Shown here: positions 26,396 through 38,290 of the stretch, one piece after another
Layout: every line of letters begins with the position of its first letter
How positions within the stretch are numbered: position 1 is the first letter of the stretch
Assembly (NCBI GenBank): GCA_032622095.1
Contig: CP136068.1
Location: 53,314,443-53,378,442, forward strand
Length of the DNA: 64,000 nt
Source of the DNA: Siphonodentalium dalli
Lineage: Eukaryota; Mollusca; Scaphopoda; Gadilida; Siphonodentaliidae
Direction: 5' to 3'
The notes under the pieces: generated by a model
Databases searched by the model: none
The model's input: the letters and a program-made list of their open reading frames with translations, nothing else
What the model was told of the DNA's origin: nothing
Position numbers and translations under genes: made by a program

Positions 26396-26710
26396 CTGTA
26401 GAAAATAGAACAGTTGTATATTTACTTGACCTTGATTCAACTTACGACAACACGAGCGCGTTGCGTTGTTCTACGTTCATATCTATATCTATATTATGCG
26501 TGATCATTTTTTTCTGTGAATGTATCAGACAGGTCTATGAACCAGAGTTGAATATGAGCTAACAATTTTATTTATATATTTTACTCGTTTTCTTAACAAC
26601 AATTTTAAGCCCTTGTGGTGATCTGTAAGATTTCCGCAGCAAATGCAACAAGTAGGTGTATACAGTTGCATGACATTTTTGCAAATTAGCATGTAAAATT
26701 TCACGCAAGA

Positions 26711-26860
26711 TTCCACCATACATGCAGTCGCTTAATTCCACCATACATGCAGTCGCTTGATTCCACCATACATGCAGTCGCTTGATTCCACCATACATGC
26801 AGTCGCTTGATTCCACCATACATGCAGTCGCTTGATTCCACCATACATGCAGTCGCTTGA
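26711..26860. repeat. 25-bp minisatellite, 6 units
   Basis: Six exact-length units of 25 bp (TTCCACCATACATGCAGTCG + CTTGA) at 26711, 26736, 26761, 26786, 26811 and 26836. Only one base differs (CTTAA in the first unit), so the expansion is recent. Confidence 0.97.
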
Positions 26861-27069
26861 TATTATATGCATATACACAGCGGATAATAAAGCACTAACT
26901 TCGAAGTGCAATAGATATAATCGTATACCCTACCAATTTGTCAGCTCGACAACAGTTTACTGTGACAATGTATTTGGCGTAGCCCAATAAGCACAATAAA
27001 ACTAAGATGCGTGCATCAGGTCGCCCGTGAACTAACTACCATAGAATTGGTGTAGCTATCGATTATACA

Positions 27070-27945
27070 TTTTGGAATACCCGTCTGTATGTATGTGTGT
27101 ATGTATGAATGCATGTGTGTATGTGTTATAGACTCTAACACTGCTCGACCGATCCGACTCGGATTTGGTATTTAACGTGTCAACTTGACCTCGCTCATAG
27201 GCATGTTTCTGGACCTTGACCGATCCGACTAAAAATTTGTGTGTAGGACTACTTCGATCCCTGGAGCAATATGGACGGGTCCAATTTCATGTGGGACCAT
27301 GTCCTCGAACGTGCTGATATAGGCATGTTTCTGGACCAATTGAACAATAGTTTGGCCAGACGCTGTATATACTGAGTACTGTCCAGATGGAGGCGATCAC
27401 AACAAAATCCCTAAATAGCCCGAACGAAGTCGAGTACATTAGCTAGTCTAATATATATTTTGGATATTTGTCTGTCTGTTTGTCTGTTGCTATGGCCGGG
27501 AAAACTGCCGGACAGATTTGACGAAATTTGATACCTAGGGGATATTATTTCCAGGGAGTATTTTGGACGGGTCAAATCTTGATCCCGACCTGACTTTGAC
27601 ATTAAAAAAGATCAATTCAAGGTCAAATCTGGTAAAACGGAAGGATTTCAACGAAATTTGATACCTACCGTTACTTTTGTCCCAGGAGTGTTTCGGATGG
27701 GTCAAATCATGACCCCGACCTGATCTTGACATTCAAAATTGTCAATTCAAGGTCAAATCGAGTAAAGCCGGGCGGATTTCGACGGGTACTTTTGTCGGGA
27801 ACTTTTGTCCGGGGAGTGTTTAGGACGGGTCAAATCGTGACCCCGACATGACCTTCACCTTTAAAATGGTCAATTCAAGGTTAAATCGCGCAATTCTCCG
27901 AAAATCAGAGGGGAACATCCCGGACGAAGTCGGGTCCACCAGCTA
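27070..27945. repeat. Dispersed ~120-bp repeat array, orientation 1
   Basis: Diverged tandem units with GGTCAAATCGTGACCCCGAC, AAATTTGATACCTA and GTCAATTCAAGGTCAAAT, preceded by a related block (CGACCGATCCGACT) from 27140. The reverse orientation is at 39250-39845. Confidence 0.75.
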
Positions 27946-28279
27946 CTATTATATATTTCTAGATTTAGTTACAAACTAAATACCTGTATATTGTACAAAG
28001 AAATGTTTGACAAATATATCTATATCAATATTACCATACGAGTCATTAAAATAGATATGACGAAACAAATTTTGAAGGGTGCATGTATCAGGTAAATTTT
28101 TATATTTCAAATGATGACAGGAATGCGGAAAGTTGAAGTACCTACGTAATACTGGCTATCCGCGTGAAGAGATATACATGTATATATATATAAACCAAAA
28201 TAGAAGATGACTGCTGGCGACAATGTTTTCCAAAAAAATTCAAAGCATTCGATAGCTACCATCTAGTTTTCAGCCCGAA

Positions 28280-28780
28280 GATCAATATGAAGTTTGGTGA
28301 CTATCAGATGAGGGATATGTCTGTACAGTTGCTAAACAATTCAGTCATGCAAAAGAGTAAAATACCAAATTGCTGCCTGTGGTCATGTTTTTTAACGAAA
28401 TTCGGAAAAATTAGATTACTCTCACCCTGCTTATCCAGAAGATCATTGTGGAATCTGGTGACGATCGGACGAGGGGTGTCGTCTGTAGGATCAACCAAAT
28501 TAATTAGCCATAAAAATAGTAAAATTCAAGATCACCGCTGGCAGTGATGTTTTTACAAGGAAAGTTTGAGAACAAAATAAGACTCACATCTAGCGGTGAC
28601 CCAAAATATCCACATGAGAAAAAGTTCTCCAATAAAAGCTGGCTGCAGGGTGCGCCAATTGATTCAAATTTGAAATTTAGCAGGGTGTACTGCTGGTGGC
28701 CATGTTTACCCCGCAAATTTGATAAACTGATGGACAAACCCACTGAATCCGTTGAATCAATATACATGTATACATGGATT
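28280..28780. repeat. Dispersed ~190-bp repeat, interrupted by the LINE
   Basis: Units with GAAGTTTGGTGACTATCAGA and GACGATCGGACGAGGGGTGT; the complement is seen at 54050-54790 (ATCATCACCAAACTTCA) and a related unit at 31840-31990. It gives the spurious N-terminal extension of the LINE frame. Confidence 0.65.
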
Positions 28781-28846
28781 CATTTATATGCATTGTTATA
28801 CACAGTATCGGTATATAAAGGTACTGAAAATAACTATATTACTATA

Positions 28847-31282
28847 GTAATATCATACCATCATGCCATCATACAGGAGGCTGATACCAACAATGTTGTT
28901 GTTCTTGGCGATTTTAACGCATGTGCGATCAGAAATACAGGCAACATGAGTGAATTAGCGGAGTTCTGTAAAGATTCATCTTTGATAATGTCGGATGTTA
29001 ATTTTTTCGGACAGGCATCCAATACATTCACATTCCTTAGTGCGGCACATGGCTCTGTGTCATGGTTAGATCACTGTATATGTACGACATCGATGGATTC
29101 CGCTGTTGCGGCAATGGAGATAAATTACGATTACCTGACCTCCGACCACTTTCCGTTAATTGTGTCGATAAAATCTGATCTTCTTCCTGTGTGTAGCCCA
29201 TCTACTTCTGTTTCGACAACAAGACATAATATAAACTGGAAATGTACCAACTCAGCGCAAATGGATAAATATTGTTATTTATCCGGACAATTATTGAGAA
29301 AAATTAATTTTGAAATATTAACGAATGACACTGATGGCAATCAGTTTCGAGACACCCATGATAAAAGCTCCATTATTGACAAAATATACGAACATATTAT
29401 CGACGCCCTAAAGAAATCTTCCACCGATTGTTTAACTGTAAACTCTAACGGAACAGACAGATTCAGTCCAATACCTGGATGGAATTTACATGTGAAGCGT
29501 TTGCACAGTGAAGCTAGGGAAATATTCTCTATATGGGTTAATCAAGGAAGACCTCGATATGGATACATTTATGACACTATGTGTCGAAGACGATCGATAT
29601 TCAAATCCGCTCTGAGAAAATGCAAATCGAACGTTGAGCAGATGAAGGCTGATGAACTAGCTAAGAACCTATGTAGTAACAATTTAAATGCATTTTGGAA
29701 ATCTGTTTCAAAAGGAGCCAAATGTGGAAACGCAAACTCGATAGGTGGAGCAAATGGCGAGGCTGATATTACCGAGATGTGGGGCGAACATTTCAGAAAC
29801 GTCTTTTCCAACAATGATGAATCAGTGGACAACAAGTGCATAGGTACCAACGACAACAATTTCGGGTCAACGCAAGGCGATGCAATCATAACTGTTACTG
29901 AAACTGATGTGATCGATGCGGTAAACAAACTTAAGACTGGTAAGTCTGCGGGACCAGATGATATAACGGCTGAGCACTTAAAATTCTGCGACAGCCATAT
30001 TTTCACGTGCCTTACGATAATCTTCAATGCTATAATCAAACATGGACACCTTCCCCCAAATTTGTTGAAAGTGACCCTTGTGCCAATCTTGAAAAATAAA
30101 GCTGGGAATATTGCCGACAAAGACAACTACCGTCCAGTGGCGTTATCCTGTGTTATTTCAAAAGTATTGGAAATGGTGTTATTCAATAAATGCTCTGAAC
30201 AATTATATACCACAGACAACCAGTTTGGTTTTAAAAAAGATCATTCAACGGACGGCTGCATATTTGCATTAAAAGAAGCGATACGACATTATAATTCTAA
30301 GGATACTCCTGTTTTCGTGTGCTTCTTGGACGCAAGTAAAGCGTTCGATCGTGTCAACCAGGAAATTCTACTACGACATCTAAAGCAACGATCAGTGCCA
30401 TCAGCTATTATTCGGATCCTTAAGAACTGGTTTCTAAATCAGATGTATCATGTTCGCTGGGGACAGACATACTCGACATGCTTCCGGCCCACGACTGGTG
30501 TTAGACAGGGCGCTATATTAAGCCCTTATTTATTTAATGTGTATATCAACGAGATTAGCGAAAGACTGAATACATGTGACGTTGGGTGCATTGTTGGCAG
30601 TGCAAAAATCAATCATTTATGTTATGCTGATGATATGTGTATTATTGCACCATCTTTGGAGGGACTACGTCGTTTGTTGAGAATATGTGAACACGAGGCT
30701 AAGAAGATTTATTTAACTTATAATATTATAAAAACTGTGGGGATGACTTTTATCCCTAAATCTCTTCATATTCGGTCATTTCCAAAACTATACTTAATGG
30801 GCAATGAACTCAAGTTCGTGTCCTCCTATAAGTATCTCGGACATATACTCAACAACGAATTTTCCGATGATAATGATATTATGCGCCAATATCGGTCTAT
30901 ATGCTCACGCTCAAATATGCTTATTAGAAAGTTTTACAAATGTTCGCCCAATGTGAAAATGTATTTATTTAAAATGTTCGTATCTCCATTATATTGTGCT
31001 CATCTTTGGATTAACTATACCAAACGTTGTTATAGAAAACTTACAGTTTGTTATAATAATGCATATAGAAAATTTATGGGTTATGAGAGATCATGTAGTG
31101 CGAGTGGGATGTTTGTAGGTGACAGAATGTGTTCTCTGACAGTGCTGATTCGAAAGGGTGTGTATGGATTTCGTGTGAGAATTTATAAATCTTTAAACAG
31201 TATTTTGAATGCTATTTGTAACTCAGATCTGATCTATCGGTCAAATCTATTCAATCATTGGAATCAACTTCTTTATATTTAA
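28847..31282 (+). CDS. Non-LTR retrotransposon ORF2: partial endonuclease plus reverse transcriptase
   Basis: An uninterrupted frame of about 811 codons. It begins inside an APE-type endonuclease domain: GDFNA at 28907, then SWLDHCICT and SDHFPL, which are the later catalytic blocks. After a basic linker comes a complete reverse transcriptase: the K-x-G-K-S-A-G-P-D-D-I block near 29940, D-N-Y-R-P-V-A-L, F-L-D-A-S-K-A-F-D-R (first catalytic Asp), G-V-R-Q-G-A-I-L-S-P-Y-L-F-N, and the active-site Y-A-D-D at 30623-30634, followed by thumb sequence Y-K-Y-L-G-H. The N-terminal part of the endonuclease and any ORF1 are missing, so this is a 5'-truncated copy. The frame is open further upstream to 28544, but that part is an unrelated dispersed repeat. 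No frameshift or stop in 2.4 kb suggests a recent insertion. Clade not assigned. Confidence 0.9.
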   Translation, partial: VISYHHAIIQEADTNNVVVLGDFNACAIRNTGNMSELAEFCKDSSLIMSDVNFFGQASNTFTFLSAAHGSVSWLDHCICTTSMDSAVAAMEINYDYLTSDHFPLIVSIKSDLLPVCSPSTSVSTTRHNINWKCTNSAQMDKYCYLSGQLLRKINFEILTNDTDGNQFRDTHDKSSIIDKIYEHIIDALKKSSTDCLTVNSNGTDRFSPIPGWNLHVKRLHSEAREIFSIWVNQGRPRYGYIYDTMCRRRSIFKSALRKCKSNVEQMKADELAKNLCSNNLNAFWKSVSKGAKCGNANSIGGANGEADITEMWGEHFRNVFSNNDESVDNKCIGTNDNNFGSTQGDAIITVTETDVIDAVNKLKTGKSAGPDDITAEHLKFCDSHIFTCLTIIFNAIIKHGHLPPNLLKVTLVPILKNKAGNIADKDNYRPVALSCVISKVLEMVLFNKCSEQLYTTDNQFGFKKDHSTDGCIFALKEAIRHYNSKDTPVFVCFLDASKAFDRVNQEILLRHLKQRSVPSAIIRILKNWFLNQMYHVRWGQTYSTCFRPTTGVRQGAILSPYLFNVYINEISERLNTCDVGCIVGSAKINHLCYADDMCIIAPSLEGLRRLLRICEHEAKKIYLTYNIIKTVGMTFIPKSLHIRSFPKLYLMGNELKFVSSYKYLGHILNNEFSDDNDIMRQYRSICSRSNMLIRKFYKCSPNVKMYLFKMFVSPLYCAHLWINYTKRCYRKLTVCYNNAYRKFMGYERSCSASGMFVGDRMCSLTVLIRKGVYGFRVRIYKSLNSILNAICNSDLIYRSNLFNHWNQLLYI

Positions 31283-31360
31283 TTTGTAATTATATGTTGT
31301 ATGTATGACTATATATGGGCATATCTTGCCTGAAATAAATACAATACAATACAATACACA
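28847..31360 (+). mobile_element. 5'-truncated LINE insertion with (AATAC)n tail
   Basis: The element comprises the ORF2 remnant, a short 3' UTR after the stop at 31282, and a tail with AATAAATACAATACAATACA at about 31335-31358, i.e. a pentanucleotide microsatellite and not poly(A). The 5' junction is placed near 28847, where recognisable endonuclease sequence replaces a repeat family also seen at 31840-31990 and 54050-54790. The exact 5' end and target duplication were not resolved. Confidence 0.8.
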
Positions 31361-32005
31361 AAATAAACCATATATCATGGCTATGGGTTCTAATATCCGA
31401 ACATGACAACTGAGAACTTGGTGTGAATTGAAGAGTGGTGGTGTCTCAAGCATATCTAACCCTCCACGTTAGAAACATGCCATTAAATGGCATAAGTATA
31501 ATCTAGCTTGAGGACAGAAGTGATCCATAAAACCCCCCTTAATTCAATCAGGTCCTCGCGCGCGATGTATGGTCGATCACATGATGATCTAGGGGGGGGG
31601 TAGGATTGTTGTATAAGACAGCACAACATGTAAATATAAAATAAAATAGTGCTACATCTTATTACAGACTATTGCCACATCTAATCAGTGACTATACATA
31701 CAGTCTGACAAAATAAAGTTTCAGTGACACTCTATCCGAAGAGGGGAATAATTTCATCTGTTACAGTCAATGGAGCAATTATATATCTGGAAAGGTGAAA
31801 TTTCTAAGTAATACTAGTTATCGACATGACGCGATAACATATAACGTAAATGCAATATGGTCGCTGGCGACCATTTTTTCCTATGACATTCAAAAAATAT
31901 TTCATAGCTCTCATCTGATAGATCAATATCAAGATAAATATGAAGTTTGGTGATGATCGGATGAGTGAAGTGGACTGTGGTCTGTGCTAAACGGTTTAAT
32001 AATGC

Positions 32006-32345
32006 TTAAAAAGATTCTTACCTTACTATTTTTATGTTCACTTTATAAACTTCACTGAGTCATCTTTGTCATGTATTGAATTTGATATCTTTTGTTAACA
32101 GTTTATAAATCATGTATGCCTCATGTTTGTTATTTTAATTTATGTGTTTATTATCATTAAATAAAGTTGCATTCCTTAAAAAGATTCTTACCTTAATGTT
32201 TTTATGTTCACTTTATAAACTTCACTGAGTCATCTTTGTCATGTATTGAATTTGATATCTTTGTTAGCAGTTTATAAATTATGTATGTCTCGTGTTCGTT
32301 ATTATATTGTATGTGTTTATTATCATTAAATAAAGTTATCATTTA
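32006..32345. repeat. ~170-bp tandem duplication
   Basis: Two near-identical copies starting AAAAGATTCTTACCTTA at about 32006 and 32179, each ending ATTATCATTAAATAAAGTT. The AATAAA-containing end suggests a duplicated LINE or mRNA 3' end. Confidence 0.8.
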
Positions 32346-32479
32346 AAATAAATGTATTCACGTCCTCAATTATTATTTCACAAAAAAGCTCAAATACCCC
32401 AAAACACAATAGTTTAGAGTCGCCAATTAGTTAATCCGATTACCTATAACACTAAGCACATAAGCCGCTTAACTTTTAA

Positions 32480-32850
32480 ATGGGGCCGACCGTTTACACT
32501 TTATAGAATGAAAGAACGAAAAGTTGAATAAAATCAACAAATTTGTGAATTTAAGAACAATTCAAACGTTAATGTTGTCCATGTCATAACCCGGACATAT
32601 GTACTATATTTCAGTCTTGTCCATTTATAAACAAAGAAGATAATGCGACATCAAGTCCGCTCACACCTTTTATTTTGGAGCCGGTCGCATACACTTTATA
32701 GTGTGTTTCAGAACGAAAAAAAATGAATAAAATCAACAAATTTGTAAATTTAAAAACAATTCAAACGTTGTTGTATTCCATGTCCCAGCCCAGCCCGGAC
32801 ATATACACCAAATTTCAATAATATTCATTGAGAAACAACGGACCAAACGC
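32480..32850. repeat. ~185-bp imperfect tandem duplication
   Basis: Two diverged copies share AATAAAATCAACAAATTTGT, ACAATTCAAACGTT and CCCGGACATAT. No coding content. Confidence 0.65.
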
Positions 32851-34209
32851 TATATAACACTCCGTATACACCTTTTATTCCGAGCCGGACTCAGCCTCGG
32901 GTACATTTTTAGTGTGTACCGAATTGGCACACTTCGACTGGGGCGAGTTGGCCCTGGGGACATTTGACTGATTCCGACACCTTCTATAATTTACAGTATG
33001 TACCCGTTTACGCGTAGTTTACTTTAGAAAGTTCCGCAATTAATACCGTAAATAGAGCGACTGTATTTGACAGAGAATGCCTCTGTTATTGAGTATCAAG
33101 TTGCTATACATTAAAAACGACAAATTCACATGCTCGTTCAAGCGCAGTAGTCTATTTTAGTTAAAGGACATCCACAAATACTAAATAACGCTAACCTACT
33201 GCAAATGTCTTACACGACAACTGTTAACATAATTGGGCTGAATTCATCTGATGCGGTATTATTCCTCAAAATAAACAACAAAACCATCGTTACTTGGAAA
33301 TGTAGTTTGGGCTAACATTTACATAAATCCTCCACATGATTTATCCCGACACACACGTCAGATGAAAAACAGCCACCAGAGAAACGCCCAAATTGGGCGA
33401 AATGAGAAGTTAAACATGTTTCATAATATATGGTTTATTTTGTGTGGCTTGGTGATGGGTACATTAATTCTTCATGACGATGGCATAGCCATATGTTTTT
33501 TTTATTATTAAATGGCTCTATAATCGCTAGCGTGCCATGCTGATGGGGGCGTTATATTATCTTATATACAAATCTTAATTCCCTAATAGCAGGCCAATAT
33601 ACATTTCCAGTCATTGGACGAGTTCCTGAAATTAAAATGAATTATCATTTGTTATATACACAACTTTAACTGTTTTGCTTTTGGTTTTTCTATCTCCAAG
33701 TATCATAATCTTGGTACGTGGTTTCGTGAATGCCACATATTGGTCCTATAGAAAGTGTCCAAGAATATAGCTGAGTGGATCCTTCCAACATCCTTCATTA
33801 TCTGTCACGATTCCATATATTGCGAAATAAGCTAGCATCTACATGTATACTTGGGATTACGAGATAATTCTCCCAAAAAGGCGGAATATGTATACGCAGG
33901 CTCTTAGAATTTGACGAAAGGCACAGAGCTTCCGTTGACAAATTAATTAGGATGAGTATATTTTGCTAGAAATTTCACGGTCTCTATTCTAAGTGTTTGC
34001 TTGATTCACATAATCCCAAAGATAATTTAAATATTAATTAGTATCAATATAACTAAATTAACATGGCAGTGATGTATATGATGTTAGCAACGCATTTACA
34101 AAACTCAGGCTGATCCCACACAGAGACGTACGTCATTACTAAAAATAAATATTGTATTACAAATCCACATCAATGTCTGTACCGGTATGTATCTCCATAA
34201 ACAATCGGC
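32851..34209. other. Intergenic sequence without recognisable feature
   Basis: About 1.4 kb of AT-rich DNA with no long frame, splice-bounded conserved exon or clear repeat. Confidence 0.4.
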
Positions 34210-34440
34210 TTAAATGTACTCAATCCGATCAGACCCTCATAAATTACTATTTCTTTGGTTTTGGGGGGTAAAAAATATTTGATTCGAGTCGAGGAACCTA
34301 CCCATCAACGCTCAAAGTGATCAGATATCAATTTTTGAGTTTTTGCTATATTTATTGTTTGTGGCACAGAAACACGTCGTCAAAAACAAATGGCTTAAAG
34401 GTACTCAATCCGATCAGACCCTCATATATATGCTGACACG
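34210..34440. repeat. Dispersed fold-back family, copy 2
   Basis: Contains GTACTCAATCCGATCAGACC at both ends in the same orientation, and the internal words TTTGATTCGAGTCGAGGAAC and CAAAGTGATCAGATATCAA. Related to 200-640 and 46043-47407. Confidence 0.6.
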
Positions 34441-34783
34441 GCACATACCAAATCGCTGTTGTCTGCTGGTAGTTGATCCATTTTTATGTCTGGCCTAAAC
34501 TGAAACGACTCCTAGTGAGTTGTCAATTACCAGAGTACTGGTCAGCGCGCGTTCACTATTAGTCATCATGTTGTGATGGCAGTAATTCACGACACGTGAC
34601 TTCATATATAGCTGTATACATATCTAACACAGTGTAGACGAATCCTTAATTACCAAAACATTGCATCCGATTGCATGGGTATATAGTCATCTTTAAAACT
34701 CTTATAGTACTGCCTTACATTCGTTTTTTATCAGCGATATAACGCAAAGAAATGTGATAATTTCTATAGTATAAGTGACCCGC

Positions 34784-35235
34784 CATATCAAATCCAGTCG
34801 TAAGTCTGGATTTTTGTACCCTGTGCCAATGCATTCTCTTATATATGCGAGTCGACCATATGTCGCCCTCGCATATATAAGAGAATGCATTGGCCTAACA
34901 ATTTTTTATCATTTTTTAAAAATAAATGTTTCTTAAAATTTTTAGGACATAAAATAAAAAACATCCATTACCCTGCAGGGAGCCCCACACATATATAGAA
35001 GCATATAGAAGAGTGTCATCTGCTCATGTTTGTCTGGGGCTCTGTATGGGTGAAATTATAAAATTGTTAAAGAATACAAGAAAAAATTATTAAAATTGTA
35101 AGAAATTGTTAGGCCAATGCATTCTCTTATATATGCGAGGCGACCTATGGTCGACTCGCATATATAAGAGAATGCATTGGCACAGGGTAAAAAAAAATCC
35201 AGACTTACGACTGGATTTGATATGGCGGGTCATAT
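34784..35235. repeat. Large inverted repeat built of hairpins
   Basis: 34784-34905 is repeated inverted at 35100-35235. Each arm contains its own hairpin: CCAATGCATTCTCTTATATA then TGCGAG, a short loop with GTCGAC, and the complement. The outer ends are GACCCGCCATATCAAATCCA and its complement. Related hairpins are at 51630-51770, 53090-53220 and 53426-53490 in GALNT introns. Confidence 0.85.
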
Positions 35236-35887
35236 ATAAGCCCACAAAGTTCAAGCTGGGTACACAAAACACCTTTTTGTAAAGACGGGTACCCAACACA
35301 CAAAAATGTGGCGACTACGACCCATTCAGTATATTTAAATCAGCCATTTATATGACCCCATTCATAATATTTAAATCAGCCATATATGACCCCATTCAGT
35401 ATATTTAAATCAGCCATTTATATGACCCCATTCAGTATATTTAAATCAGCCATTTATATCACCCCATTCATAATATTTAAATTAGCAATTTATTGTGACT
35501 GACACAATTATATTCTTTAATGAATAGGAATGCATTGGCACAGGGTAAAACAAAAATCCAGACTTACGACTGGATTTGATATGGCGGGTCATATATAAGC
35601 CCACAAAGTTCAAGCTGGGTACACAAAACACCTTTTTGTAAAGACGGGTACCCAACACACAAAAATGTGGCGACTACGACCCATTCAGTATATTTAAATC
35701 AGCCATTTATATGACCCCATTCATAATATTTAAATCAGCCATATATGACCCCATTCAGTATATTTAAATCAGCCATTTATATGACCCCATTCAGTATATT
35801 TAAATCAGCCATTTATATCACCCCATTCATAATATTTAAATTAGCAATTTATTGTGACTGACACAATTATATTCTTTAATGAATAGG
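35171..35887. repeat. ~358-bp tandem duplication
   Basis: Copy 1 (35171-35528) and copy 2 (35529-35887) are nearly identical, offset 358-359 bp, both starting AATGCATTGGCACAGGGTAA. Each holds about five ~36-bp subunits with CCCCATTCAGTATATTTAAA and TCAGCCATTTATATGA. Near-identity indicates a very recent duplication or an assembly effect. Confidence 0.9.
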
Positions 35888-36109
35888 AATCAGTTGTACG
35901 ATATGTATTCTATGATAATTATAGATAATAAATATATATGAATTCAACAAAATAGCAACTGATACCATTGTGTCTGCATCTTTACAAAGGAGTTTTTTCA
36001 TAACGTTATCTGACAAAGTGGTAATCAATATAGGCCTTATTCTTCGACATGGACATGCACTAACAGAAGTTATTGACTACTATTTATAAAACGTAAAGAC
36101 ACAATCAGT

Positions 36110-36556
36110 GTGCGATTGAATTTTATGAGCATTTGGAAACTGTTTGTAATTCTGGGGAATATCCTGCAGGTTATAATTTTACCACTAGAAAAGTCGCAGT
36201 ACCGTAGACAGTTGGTTATTATGTCCCAATGTATACCTCTTATATACATAATAGAAGAACCATCTCTGCACATTGAAACTGACAGACATACTCGTCCGAA
36301 AAAAACTGACATTAATGACAGAAAATGTAACATTTGTAACAGCATTGAAGATGACGCCCACCTCATATTGCATTGTAAGAAGTATAATTCACCAAGAACA
36401 GTTATGTTTGATGCTCTAAATAGTTTTATTGATAGATTTTATTTTCTACCGGAAAACGAGAAACTTAAGATAATTCTAAGTTGTAATGAGTATGATATAT
36501 GCACAGTTGTAACTAAGTTTCTAGGTGCAATATTAAAGGACAGAGGTCAAATATAA
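36110..36556 (+). pseudogene. LINE C-terminal fragment (zinc-ribbon tail)
   Basis: An open stretch of 148 codons of which the second half is recognisable: SLHIETDRHTRPKKTDINDR, then a C-x2-C-x9-H-x4-C cluster (CNICNSIEDDAHLILHC) followed by KKYNSPR. This is the tail domain of an invertebrate LINE polyprotein, as at 12233-12841. Nothing of the reverse transcriptase remains. The start codon is arbitrary because the copy is 5'-truncated. A close copy of 36340-36640 lies inverted at 44340-44700. Confidence 0.65.
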
Positions 36557-37226
36557 GTCCTGAAAGTGGTAATATACACAAGCATGTATTTTCTAATTAT
36601 GTTGTTCTCAGTTGTGCATTGTTCATTATCATTCCTACATAATTATATTTTCCCAGGTGGTGCAATGCTGACATGAATCATTCATCAAATTGCATCGTTC
36701 CATTTGACCTATCACTACCCCCTCTCAATTTCCTTTTAATGACTATTGAACTGAAATTTATTGGAAATAATATTCATTCAATAATGCATTTCTATGCACC
36801 TGTTTTTTTATATTCAATTATTGAATTTAATTTAGCCATTTCCTTTTAATAGCTATTTAACTCAAATCCAGTGCAAAAATATTCAATCATTAATGTATTT
36901 ATATGAACCTGCTTTTTGCTATTTAAGTATGTAAGTTCAAGTGATTAAGCCATTTACATGTACTTCATATGTGACAAACATTTGATATCTTCTTTTGACC
37001 ATACCTTATATAAGTCATATAATACTAATTATTGGTGCACCCAATAAGCTATTAGTAGGCTGTTAATACTTTTCCTTTCAAAAAACAAAATCTTTCACCC
37101 ATCTATATTCATTCTTCACTCTCACTTGTGTTTGTTTCTCATTCTCATCTAGTCAACTTTATATAGCTAAATATAATGATTATTATTATGAGCTAATAAA
37201 CAAATTCAATTCGATTCAATTCATAA
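36557..37226 (+). mobile_element. 3' UTR of the LINE fragment
   Basis: AT-rich sequence that ends in AATAAACAAATTCAATTCGA and further ATTCA units near 37226, consistent with a microsatellite-type LINE tail. End position approximate. Confidence 0.45.
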
Positions 37227-38039
37227 TTATTCCTATCACAATTTATATTTAAATTCAGTTGGAAGCCCACACCATCAGTGTCTCCGATACATTGAGACAT
37301 ATAACCGTAACGGGGTTACGAGGCAAACACTCATATTCAGGGGTATTATTATATTGAGATGCCATATCTGATAAAGATAAGGTTCTTGTCGAATCTTGCG
37401 CGCTGTTGATTATTGATCGAATGCACATGGAATATTGCATTCATCCAAAACAGGATGTCCATTTTCGGACCCGACTGGGACCCGACTGCATGGGACCCAA
37501 TTTTGCCGGAGATTTTTGTGGCCATCATTGAAATGCAACCCTGACAAACCGCTTCAGAGTTTAGACGTCACTATCTTCAGTTTGATATCGATTTTGCATA
37601 ATTACACACATCAAAACTGAATCGTCCCCATCCGGTGCAATACAGAAATAAGCGGTGTTCATCTGCCTGTGTTTTCGTGCTCTCAAACATGTCAAAACGA
37701 TAATTATCCGGATAATAAATTGAACTAATATTGGACACAATTTTTTTTATTTGATATATGATCTGCATTTGAGAAAGTCTAGACCAATTTCGAATTTCGG
37801 GCCGGTCTGTCTTTGGTGGAATTAAGAACCTTTTCGACTTAGAATTTGCTGATTATCAAAATGTGGGATTGGACAAACGTCTATGGTTTCAGGACGTGTT
37901 GTGGGTGACACATATCTTCTGGTTACTAGTGGCAATGACTACACATGCTTCCAGTCGACTGATATAGACGTTCTCTAATAGAGTCCAACGATTTGAATTG
38001 ACCAGGCGTATACAATAATTAATTTTGTAACAGTGAGCT
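37227..38039. other. Intergenic sequence without supported gene
   Basis: Contains a 61-codon minus-strand frame (37255-37440) with reasonable composition but no family match or paired splice sites. Nothing else seen. Confidence 0.4.
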
Positions 38040-38290
38040 ACGTTTGAATGCCAAGTGTCTGGAAAATTAAGAAGGCCCACAGTTTCTATCCATAAAAGTA
38101 AAAAAAAAGCTAGCTATATTCGACCACATAGGGAGTCGTCAACTTGAGCGGTAAATGCAATACTGGGTACGATTTCTCCATTTTGCCAAAGACTTGTACC
38201 ATTCATGACATTCTGGAAGTCTACATATTACCCGTTTTTTTTTAGAGTGGTAGGCCAATTATCGCTTTTTCACATTCATCTCCCATACTT
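38040..38290. repeat. Dispersed repeat, copy of 44720-45070
   Basis: Shares AATTAAGAAGGC, CACAGTTTCTATCCATAAAA, GAGCGGTAAATGCA and CATTCTGGAAGTCTACA in the same order with 44720-45070. Function unknown; possibly a retroelement fragment. Confidence 0.65.

Noticed and set aside
28544..28846. N-terminal extension of the LINE frame
   Set aside because: Lies in a dispersed non-coding repeat family seen elsewhere; open by chance.
29569..30126. 185-codon minus-strand frame
   Set aside because: Antisense shadow of the LINE reverse transcriptase.
37255..37440. 61-codon minus-strand frame with natural-looking composition
   Set aside because: No family match, no matching splice sites on both sides, no neighbouring exons.
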